Assembly: GCF_014648895.1 (NCBI RefSeq)
Contig: NZ_BMRZ01000002.1
Location: 682,001-746,000 of the forward strand
Reading direction: 5' to 3'
Source of the DNA: Streptomyces tanashiensis
GTDB lineage: Bacteria; Actinomycetota; Actinomycetes; Streptomycetales; Streptomycetaceae
Length of the DNA: 64,000 nucleotides
In this document: positions 57,323-64,000 of the stretch, piece after piece
Layout: each line of letters starts with the position of its first letter
How positions within the stretch are numbered: the first letter of the stretch is position 1
The notes under the pieces: model-generated
Seen by the model: the letters and a program-made list of their open reading frames with translations, nothing else
Database searches by the model: none
What the model was told of the DNA's origin: nothing
Made by a program: the position numbers and the translations under genes

Positions 57323-59716
57323 TCACGGCACGGGCAAGGTCTGTTCCGCCCAGATCGTCTTGCCCGTCGGCAGGTAACGCGTACCCCAGTGCTCGGTGAG
57401 CTGGGCGACCATGAACAGTCCACGTCCGCCCTCCTCGTCGTTGCCGGCGTACCGGGCATGCGGTGAGGTGTGCTGCGAGTCGGAGACCTCACAGATGAGA
57501 GAGCGGTCCCGGATCAGGCGCAGACCGATCGGGCCGGAGGCGTGACGGATCGCGTTGGTGACCAGTTCACTGACCACCAGTTCCGTGGTGAAGGCCAGAT
57601 CGTCCAGTCCCCACCGCCCCAGCTGTTCCGCGGCCATCGACCGTGCGCGGGCGACGAGCGCGGGGTCCGAGGGCAGCTCCCAGGCCGCCACCTGGCGTGC
57701 GTCCAGCGCACGGGTGCGCACGACGAGGAGCGTCGCGTCGTCCCGCACATGGTCCGACACCAGCTCCGCGACGATCTGGGCGCACAACAGGTCGGACGAC
57801 GATCCTCGCTGCTCTCCCAGTACGGCCGCCAGGCGGCCAAGACCCACGTCGGTGCCTTGCCCCCGGGCCTCCACGAGGCCGTCGGTGAACAGGACGAGCA
57901 GGCTTCCCGGGGCGAGCGCCACTTCCGCGCCCTCGTACGGAAGCCGTCCCACGCCCAGAGGAGGCCCCGGTGGCAGTCGGAGGAAGCCGACGGGGCCGTG
58001 CGGCTGCACCACGGCCGGCGGCGGGTGTCCCGCCGCCGCCCAGGTGCTCGTCCGGGAAGCCGGATCGTAGATGCCGTAGACGCACGTAGCTCCGACGGCG
58101 CCACTGCCGTCCGGTCCTGTCACGTGCTGGTCCGACGCGTCCTTGCCGACCTGATCGTTCAGCCGGGCCAGGAGTTCGTCGGGCGCGAGGTCCAGCTCGG
58201 CCAGGGTGCGCACCATCGCGCGCAGGCGCCCCATGGTGGCGGCGGCTCCCAGCCCGTGGCCGACGACGTCCCCCACGACGAGTCCGACCCGTGCGCCGGA
58301 CAGCGGAATGACGTCGAACCAGTCGCCGCCGGCGCCGAGGTGGCTGTCGGCGGGCAGGTAGCGGCTCGCCGCCTCGACCGCGCTCAGCTCGGGCAGCGAG
58401 CGTGGCAGCAGACTGCGCTGGAGCATGAACGCGGCGGTGCGCTCCCGGCGGTACCGCCGGGCGTTGTCGATGCACACAGCGGTCCGCGACGCCAGCTCCT
58501 CCGCCACCGCCCTATCCCCGTCGTCGAAGGGTTCCGCGTCGTCGCCCCGGACGAAGGTGACCAGGCCCAAGGGCGTCCCCCGCACGATCAGCGGGACGTA
58601 CAGTCGTGTCGGCGCGGCCGCGGCGTCCGCGGTCGCGCGGCTCCCGGCCAGGCTCTCGGCCTGCGACGTTCCGGCGGCGTACGCGACCCGGTCGCCCACG
58701 CGGGAGGGTTCTCCGTCGGAATCGGCCACGCGTACCAGGTCCCACGCCGTGACGGGCTTCGGTTCCTCTCCCTCGAGCACCTCTGCCGCCACGTCGACCA
58801 GCACGGCGTCGGCGTACTGCGGCACGGCGACCTTGGCGAGCTCCGCCGCCGTTCCGGACGGGTCGAGCGTCGCCCCGATCCGTGCACCGGCCTCCGCGAG
58901 GAGCGCGAGGCGCTGCTGCGCACGGTAGTGGTCGGTGACGTCGATGGACTGTTCGCACACGCCCACCGGCTCTCCCCGGCCGTCCAGCAGGCGGAAATAG
59001 GACGAGGACCAGACGCGCTCACGCCGTGGGTCGGCCGGGGCGCGCCCCCGGAAATGCACGTCGATGACCGGCTCACCGGTGTCGAGGATCTGTTGGACGA
59101 AGTCCTCGGGCGGCCCCAGGTGCTCGGTGGTGAGGACATCGCCGGGAAAGAGTTCGGTCATGGAGCGGCCCAGCGATGCCGTGAGGTCGCCGAGCTCCCG
59201 GACACTGGACGCGTTGGCCCACAGGAGGCGCGCGCCGGGGCCGTAGATGGTCAGTGCCACGGGCGACTGGGTCACGAGCCCCTGCAGCATCGCCTGTCGG
59301 GTCTCCCACCAGCGAAGCCCCTCCAGCTCGGCCGCCATGAGGACGGCGGAGGGGGCCCGGCCCGTGGAGTCCCCGTCGGGGGCGGGGGTCAGGGGACTCA
59401 GAGTCACCGCTACCCGTACGGTGTGTCCGCCACGGTGGCGCACGTCCACCACGGCACTGCGTGTCCCACCGAACCGCAGCCGCTGATCCGGTCGCCCCTC
59501 TTCCGATCGGTCGCGATCGGCGTGCGGGGTGACGAGCAGGTCCGCCGCCCGCCGTCCCAGCACCTGCGAAGCGGGATATCCCAGGAGGGCCTCGGCCTCA
59601 CGACTCCACGCGACGAGCACGCCGTCCGCGGCGATCAGGGCGAAAGCGGCCGGGGGCGGAGCGAGGTGCCCGCCTTCGTCCGCCCCGGCAGGAGGAGTGA
59701 AAGGTAGCCCTTCCAT
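57323..59716 (-). CDS. Multi-domain phosphatase/kinase: PAS-PAS-GAF-SpoIIE-HATPase
   Basis: A 797-aa cytoplasmic signalling protein. A first PAS domain lies at about residues 20-110 (AFALIAADGVLVAWSREAEALLGY), then a second PAS (VALTIYGPGARLLWANASSV, about 145-270), a GAF domain (about 280-450), a SpoIIE PP2C domain (about 460-670: HLGAGGDWFDVIPL, GLVVGDVVGHGL, AGHPPPAVV, LFTDGLVEARG, DDATLLVVR) and a C-terminal RsbW-like HATPase (about 690-797, FTTELVVSELVTNAIRHA). This architecture couples signal sensing to both an anti-sigma kinase and a phosphatase. ATG 59716 follows GGAAGGA. Confidence 0.9.
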   Translation of the reverse strand: MEGLPFTPPAGADEGGHLAPPPAAFALIAADGVLVAWSREAEALLGYPASQVLGRRAADLLVTPHADRDRSEEGRPDQRLRFGGTRSAVVDVRHRGGHTVRVAVTLSPLTPAPDGDSTGRAPSAVLMAAELEGLRWWETRQAMLQGLVTQSPVALTIYGPGARLLWANASSVRELGDLTASLGRSMTELFPGDVLTTEHLGPPEDFVQQILDTGEPVIDVHFRGRAPADPRRERVWSSSYFRLLDGRGEPVGVCEQSIDVTDHYRAQQRLALLAEAGARIGATLDPSGTAAELAKVAVPQYADAVLVDVAAEVLEGEEPKPVTAWDLVRVADSDGEPSRVGDRVAYAAGTSQAESLAGSRATADAAAAPTRLYVPLIVRGTPLGLVTFVRGDDAEPFDDGDRAVAEELASRTAVCIDNARRYRRERTAAFMLQRSLLPRSLPELSAVEAASRYLPADSHLGAGGDWFDVIPLSGARVGLVVGDVVGHGLGAAATMGRLRAMVRTLAELDLAPDELLARLNDQVGKDASDQHVTGPDGSGAVGATCVYGIYDPASRTSTWAAAGHPPPAVVQPHGPVGFLRLPPGPPLGVGRLPYEGAEVALAPGSLLVLFTDGLVEARGQGTDVGLGRLAAVLGEQRGSSSDLLCAQIVAELVSDHVRDDATLLVVRTRALDARQVAAWELPSDPALVARARSMAAEQLGRWGLDDLAFTTELVVSELVTNAIRHASGPIGLRLIRDRSLICEVSDSQHTSPHARYAGNDEEGGRGLFMVAQLTEHWGTRYLPTGKTIWAEQTLPVP

Positions 59717-59772
59717 GCTCCTATCATCCTTCCGAGCGGTCACGACCGCAGTGCGCTCGCCCCGGTCCGGGG

Positions 59773-61947
59773 TCAGGGCTTGCGCTCCCCGAATTCGAGC
59801 ACGAACTCCGCGCGCTGATCCTCCTCGAACCACTGCCGGTAGTTGGTGCCCCACACGTTGTTGTGCAGGCAGAAGCCGAACCCCTCGCCGGGGTCGCCGA
59901 ACGTGTTGTCGTGGCTGAACATCCGGGGCCCGCCCACGGCCAGGACCGGCGTGTCCAGCGGCGTGATCCGCACCGAGCTCTGGGAGTCGGCGTACTCCAG
60001 CTCATGCGCCGCGTGCAACGCCCGCCCGCCGTCGCGCACCACATCGAGCGGGTTCACCAGCACACCCGACTTCCGGAGCCGCCAGCGGGACGGTGTCGCC
60101 ACGATCGGCCGCAGGTGCAGCCAGGATGCCTCGGGTCCGTAGAACGCGTCCTTGTCGCACAGGAACGCGGTCACTCCCAGCCGCGGTACGTCCCCCCGCG
60201 ACACCCGGTACTCCAGCGTGACGGTGCGTGGCGCCCCGAACTCTTCGGTGGCCCGCAGGGGCAGGCCCGCCGTGACGCGGAGCACCGCCGAGCCGTCGGC
60301 GTCGGTCCAGCTGTGTGCCGTCCGCGCATACGGCCGGAACACCTCGGTCACGCGCTCGGGGCGCACCAGTTCCAGCCCCGGTTTCCCCAGGTCGGGGAAG
60401 GCCCAGTCCCCGTGGCGCTCCGGGTCCCGCACGTACTCGCGCAGCCAGCGCTGCTCGTCGCCCGAGCCGTACGCGATGTACGAGTACGCGCCCAACTCGC
60501 CGTGACTGCGCGGATCACCGGTGGTCGGTCGCGCCGCGAGAATGCGGCGCCCGGCGACCGTCAGGCCGATGAGCGCACCGTGGGCGTCGATCTCCAGCTC
60601 CACGTCGTCGTGGACCGCACTGCCGTGCACCTCGGCGGCGTCGGCCGGCAGTGCGGCCGGTGCCACCACGAGTTCGGCGTCCGCCTCGGCGCGCAGGTCG
60701 GCCGGGAGGATGTCAAGCGCGGTCTGCGTGTGTGCGCGCTTCTCCTCGAAGGAGGCAAGGGTCGCGCCGTACCCGCCCGGCCCGAGCGACCAGTCCACCG
60801 AACGGCGCAGAGAGGACAGGCTGGGCGGGATGCTCCGGTCGAGGTCGATCGCGTCGCGCTGGCGGGCCGCCCGGAACTCGGGCTTGGTGTAGACCGTGTA
60901 GTCCGGCAGATACCGCTTCACGTCGTAGCCCCAGGTGTGCTCGGCGGTGAGGGCGAGCTCGTCGGCGAGCACCCAGTCCACCTCGCCGTGAGGCTCCAGT
61001 CGGCCGTCCGCGAGCCATCGGTCGCGCAGCCGCTGGAGCCGGGTCAACCGGGAGGTGAGGACCGGGTCGGCCGAGCCGCCGTGGATCCAGCTGTCGCCGA
61101 TCTCCTGGTCCACCACCGGCAGGTGCTCGCGGGCGGCCCAGGCCGTCCGGCCGAAGGCGTCCATGGTCGACCCGCCGACCTGGGCATCGGGGTACTGCTC
61201 GCGCAGCACCGACAGCAGGCGCTGCACGCTCTCCCGGGTGGGCGGACCGTGATTGTCGTTCGTGAACGCGAGGAACAGCGCCTCGTTCGATCCGCGCAGT
61301 CGGCGCACGTGCGCCGTCTCCGGGTCCGAGCCGTACACGGGGTCGTACGAGACCACGATCTCGTTGCCGTCCGGCGCACGCCATACGAAGTGGTCCGGCA
61401 CGTCCGGCATGGGCGAGGCCGGATTCCCCCCGATGTGGAGGTACCGCACCCCCGCTTCCGCCATGGGCGGCACGATGCCGATGGTGTGACCCGGGACATC
61501 GGTCATCTTGCCGGCGCGCGTCTCGCGGCCGTACCGGGCGTCGAGCCGCTTCGACACCTCGAGGCCGTGCTCGATCGTGGCCCGGCTCATGAGTTCGGTC
61601 TGCGACGTGAACGGCAGGGCGTGCCAGGCCACGATCCCGTCTCGGACGGCCGCGTCGAGGTCGGCGCGCTGGGCCGCGGTGCCGTGCTCCAGCGCGTGCG
61701 CGATGAGCCAGGACCCGGTGGTCCAGACGAACTCGCGCCTTCCGGTCTCGTCGAGCAGGTCACGTCCGAGGCGGATGGCCGCGGGGATGAACTCGTCCCG
61801 GTACCGGCTGAGGACGTTGACGGCGAGGTCGGTGAAGCCGAGGTCGAGATGGGTCTTGTAGACCACGTGAACCCGGTTCAGCCCGACAGCGGCGGCGGCG
61901 CGGGCAACGGGATCGGAGGCGTGGGGCACGCGGCGTTCTCGGAGCAT
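59773..61947 (-). CDS. GH38-related DUF5054 glycosidase-like protein
   Basis: A 724-aa protein similar to the N-terminal part of GH38 alpha-mannosidases (DUF5054). The start NRVHVVYKTHLDLGFTDLA keeps the H-x-D zinc pair. KMTDVPGHTIGIVPPMAEAGVRYLHIGGN and FTNDNHGPP are consistent with the GH38 barrel, and EDQRAEFVLEFGERK ends a C-terminal beta region. There is no signal peptide. ATG 61947 follows AAGGA. Next to manA and a GH38 mannosidase, it may act on mannosides. The exact substrate is unknown. Confidence 0.82.
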   Translation of the reverse strand: MLRERRVPHASDPVARAAAAVGLNRVHVVYKTHLDLGFTDLAVNVLSRYRDEFIPAAIRLGRDLLDETGRREFVWTTGSWLIAHALEHGTAAQRADLDAAVRDGIVAWHALPFTSQTELMSRATIEHGLEVSKRLDARYGRETRAGKMTDVPGHTIGIVPPMAEAGVRYLHIGGNPASPMPDVPDHFVWRAPDGNEIVVSYDPVYGSDPETAHVRRLRGSNEALFLAFTNDNHGPPTRESVQRLLSVLREQYPDAQVGGSTMDAFGRTAWAAREHLPVVDQEIGDSWIHGGSADPVLTSRLTRLQRLRDRWLADGRLEPHGEVDWVLADELALTAEHTWGYDVKRYLPDYTVYTKPEFRAARQRDAIDLDRSIPPSLSSLRRSVDWSLGPGGYGATLASFEEKRAHTQTALDILPADLRAEADAELVVAPAALPADAAEVHGSAVHDDVELEIDAHGALIGLTVAGRRILAARPTTGDPRSHGELGAYSYIAYGSGDEQRWLREYVRDPERHGDWAFPDLGKPGLELVRPERVTEVFRPYARTAHSWTDADGSAVLRVTAGLPLRATEEFGAPRTVTLEYRVSRGDVPRLGVTAFLCDKDAFYGPEASWLHLRPIVATPSRWRLRKSGVLVNPLDVVRDGGRALHAAHELEYADSQSSVRITPLDTPVLAVGGPRMFSHDNTFGDPGEGFGFCLHNNVWGTNYRQWFEEDQRAEFVLEFGERKP

Positions 61948-62004
61948 GAGGGTCCTTCGTCGAGTGCGGTCTGGGTCATCGCGTCACGCGAGTGCGCTCA
62001 GAGG

Positions 62005-63213
62005 TCACTGGTGAGGTGTCGGAGCGTCCCGCGGCCCCCGAGCGCCTTCGGTCGTGGCACGGAAGGCGGTGCCGTGTCCGGTGAGGGCTGCCTCCGCGCC
62101 CGCGGGCAGGTAGACGGAGTGTCCGGGCCCGATGTGCGCGGTCCGGCCCGCGGAGGTGACCGAGAGCTCGCCCGCGGTGCACAGGACGATCTGCGGGGCG
62201 TCGAGGGTCAGCCTCCGCGGTGGCACTCCGGGACGGGGCCGGAGTCTGGACAGCCGGAAGTCGTCGACCGGCGTCCGGTACACCTCCTCGCCTCCTTCGT
62301 CGCGCGGGGTGAGCACTCCGGCCTGCTGCGAGCGGAAACGGACGACCCGCAGGAGCCCGGCCGGGTCGACGTGCTTGGAGGTGAGTCCGCAGCGCAGGAC
62401 GTTGTCCGAGCCGGCCATGATCTCCACGCCGAGCCCGGACAGATAGGCGTGCGGGACACCGGGCCCCAGGAACAGGGCTTGGCCCGGCTCCAGTTCGACG
62501 TACCGGAGCATGAGGGCGGGGAGCAGTCCGGCATCGTCCGGACGGGCGCGGGCGATGCCCGCGTAGGCGGCGAGGTCGGTCTCGTACGGCCCGCCGCCCG
62601 CTGTCAGGGCTTCGGTGACGGCGGCGAGCAGTCCGGCAGGCGGGCTGAGGAAGGCCCGGAACACCTCCGTGAGTGCCAGGGTCTCGGGGGCGAAGCGCAG
62701 GGTCTGGGCGTAGGCGTGCAGACCCGGCACCTTCAGGGAGTCGAGCAGGGCGGCGCACTCCTCGGGCTCCCGGAAGCCGCAGAGGCCCCGGAAGGGAGTG
62801 AGGGCGACGATCAGCTCGGGCTTGTGCTGGGCGTCGCGATAGGTGCGGTGGGGCGCGTCCAGAGGGATGCCGAGCGCGTTGTCCCGCTCGAATCCGGCCC
62901 GGGCCTGGGCGAGGTCGGGGTGGACCTGGACGGACAGGGGTGCGTCGGCCGCGAGCAGTTTCAGCAGGAACGGAAGCCGTGGGCCGAACCGCCGCAGAGT
63001 CGCCGCCCCGAGTTCGCCCGCCGGGTCCAGGTCGATGACCCGGTCCAGCGGGACGGCCTCCTCGCCCCGCTGGACCCGCGACGGCGCGGCGGGGTGTGCG
63101 CCCATCCACAGCTCCGCCTGGGGCGCGCCGCTGGGCGGCAGGCCCATGAGGCGGGGCAGGAGCGTGGTGGAGCCCCAGTCGTAGGGCTGCACGGTGTTCA
63201 GGAGAAGGTCCAT
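62005..63213 (-). CDS. manA: Mannose-6-phosphate isomerase, class I
   Basis: A 402-aa ManA-type cupin isomerase that links mannose 6-phosphate to fructose 6-phosphate. Zinc-site motifs are seen: LSVQVHPD (about residues 98-105), YRDAQHKPELIVAL (Glu/His ligands) and GVPHAYLSGLGVEIMAGSDNVLRCGLTSKHVD near residues 250-290. ATG 63213 starts MDLLLNTVQPYDWG, the family N-terminus. An upstream ATG at 63234 (MSTGSPQ) could be used, because a 17-bp duplication copies the upstream region. Flanking mannosidase genes make a mannan or N-glycan utilisation role likely. Confidence 0.9.
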   Translation of the reverse strand: MDLLLNTVQPYDWGSTTLLPRLMGLPPSGAPQAELWMGAHPAAPSRVQRGEEAVPLDRVIDLDPAGELGAATLRRFGPRLPFLLKLLAADAPLSVQVHPDLAQARAGFERDNALGIPLDAPHRTYRDAQHKPELIVALTPFRGLCGFREPEECAALLDSLKVPGLHAYAQTLRFAPETLALTEVFRAFLSPPAGLLAAVTEALTAGGGPYETDLAAYAGIARARPDDAGLLPALMLRYVELEPGQALFLGPGVPHAYLSGLGVEIMAGSDNVLRCGLTSKHVDPAGLLRVVRFRSQQAGVLTPRDEGGEEVYRTPVDDFRLSRLRPRPGVPPRRLTLDAPQIVLCTAGELSVTSAGRTAHIGPGHSVYLPAGAEAALTGHGTAFRATTEGARGPRDAPTPHQ

Positions 63214-63214
63214 C

Positions 63215-63250
63215 TGAGGGCTTCCGGTCGACATGAGGGCTTCCGGTCGA
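63215..63250. repeat. 17-bp direct repeat at the manA start
   Basis: TGAGGGCTTCCGGTCGA occurs at 63215-63231 and 63234-63250, a 19-bp period. It duplicates the GGAAGCCCTCA leader on the coding strand and creates the second possible manA start. Confidence 0.85.
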
Positions 63251-63383
63251 GGGGACGGGCGAGGGCGAGGACGTCGGGCTCCGGTTCGGACCGCCGACCG
63301 GGGCCCGCGCACCTCGGCAGCCGCCGGAGCCCCCGGCCGCCTCGGTGCGGACGGGTCCCGTCACCCGCGCACGGGCGGGTGCG

Positions 63384-64000
63384 TCACCGTTCGGCAGGGA
63401 CCGTGGGCGCGGAGCGCAGCCGGAGGGTGAGGATCTGGAACGGGCGCAGGGTCAGGGACACCTGTCCGGCGGTGGTCTGCCGGGCGGCACCGGCGTCCTC
63501 GCCGGGGGCGAGCGGGCGTTCCAGGAGGTCGGTCACGGTGGCCGACTCCAGCGGGAAGCCGGTGGTCAGCAGGGCCGTGGCCCGTCCTCCGTGGGCCTCG
63601 TAGAGGCGTACGACGACGTCGCCGGAGCGGTCGTCGGCGAGCTTGACCGTGTCGATGACGACGGCGTCGTCGTCCGTGGCCACCAGGGGTACGACCTCCG
63701 CCGCCGAACCGGGCACGGAGCGCTCGGGCAGGTTGAGGCCGTACCCCTCGCGCACCGCGTCCGCGATGTCGGCGCCGATCACGAACCCGTACCGCAGGTG
63801 GTGCCGGCCCTGGTCGGAGTCCGGGTCGGGGTAGCGCGGGGCGCGGAGCAGCGAGAGCCGGACCGTCGTGGTGGTGCCGCCGTCGGGGCGGACGTCACGC
63901 GTGACCTCGTGGCCGTACGTGGAGTCGTTGACCAGGGCCGCGCCCCAGCCCCGTTCGCCGACGTGGAGGAAGCGGTGGGCGCAGAACTCGAACTTGGCGG
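63384..64000 (-). CDS. Alpha-mannosidase, GH38 (3' part; cut by window end)
   Basis: The last ~205 codons of a GH38 alpha-mannosidase, whose start lies beyond the window. The visible part (KFEFCAHRFLHVGERGWGAALVNDSTYGHEV and SLLRAPRYPDPDSDQGRHHLRYGFVIG) is the C-terminal beta domain of cytosolic-type GH38 enzymes, and the end (VSLTLRPFQILTLRL) is the family's usual last strand. It should remove terminal alpha-mannose residues. It is followed by manA about 170 bp downstream in the same direction. Confidence 0.85.
   Translation of the reverse strand, partial: AKFEFCAHRFLHVGERGWGAALVNDSTYGHEVTRDVRPDGGTTTTVRLSLLRAPRYPDPDSDQGRHHLRYGFVIGADIADAVREGYGLNLPERSVPGSAAEVVPLVATDDDAVVIDTVKLADDRSGDVVVRLYEAHGGRATALLTTGFPLESATVTDLLERPLAPGEDAGAARQTTAGQVSLTLRPFQILTLRLRSAPTVPAER

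Overview
The window is high-GC actinobacterial DNA. Codon use, gene families and short overlapping start/stop junctions (GTGA, ATGA, TGATG) all point to a Streptomyces chromosome. About two thirds of it is a plant-polysaccharide utilisation region. The rest is surface, signalling and accessory genes. I see no rRNA, tRNA, CRISPR array or complete insertion sequence.

Layout. (1) 0.4-10.2 kb is a xylan block. It holds a LacI repressor, a secreted GH10/CBM13 xylanase, and a bxlR / bxlE-bxlF-bxlG-bxlA set (BxlR-type repressor, xylo-oligosaccharide ABC importer, GH3 beta-xylosidase). A CGAAA-N3-TTTCG box precedes these transcription units. (2) 10.3-19.6 kb is a cellulose block: a CebR-type repressor, two GH6 cellulases, and a GH9/CBM2 endoglucanase with a TTA codon at position 8. 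TGGGAGCGCTCCCA-type operators lie upstream of the repressor and of the GH9 and first GH6 genes. Between them sit a CE7 acetyl xylan esterase gene with an in-frame amber codon, a universal stress protein and an ArsB/SLC13-type membrane protein. (3) 19.7-28.6 kb is a sugar-oxidation block: IclR regulator, SMP-30 lactonase, a ChvE/Ggu-type ABC importer, a U32-like protein, a zinc alcohol dehydrogenase and an enolase-superfamily dehydratase. GTTCGA-type elements suggest IclR control. (4) 28.7-30.8 kb carries a PhyH dioxygenase pair and a divergent AraC regulator.

(5) 30.8-40.1 kb is a decaying hemicellulose locus. It has an SGNH esterase remnant with a 14-bp duplication, a GH42 remnant, GH43 with two frameshifts, GH5 with a nonsense codon, two Lpl-type permeases with frameshifts (one also truncated and fused to another gene's 3' end), a solute-binding protein that lost its start, and a GH1 3' remnant. 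Its LacI repressor and the terminal GH31 alpha-xylosidase are intact. TCGAAGCGCTTCGA operators tie this locus to the damaged esterase gene near 15 kb.

(6) 42.6-59.8 kb is an accessory and signalling region. It contains a small secreted protein, an unrecognised 352-aa protein, an FG-GAP propeller/DUF916 surface pair, a patatin-like lipase overlapping an unusual membrane protein kinase, a HTH_38-MarR hybrid regulator with a divergent ABC exporter, a SpaA-domain surface protein, and two SpoIIE-type phosphatases. (7) 59.8-64 kb is a mannose block: a GH38-like DUF5054 protein, ManA, and the 3' part of a GH38 alpha-mannosidase cut by the window edge.

Best candidate for an undescribed system: the patatin-kinase overlapping pair (47.6-51.0 kb), whose lipase gene carries two TTA codons. 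The strongest structural observation is the clustered pseudogenisation at 30.8-40.1 kb next to intact regulators and operators.
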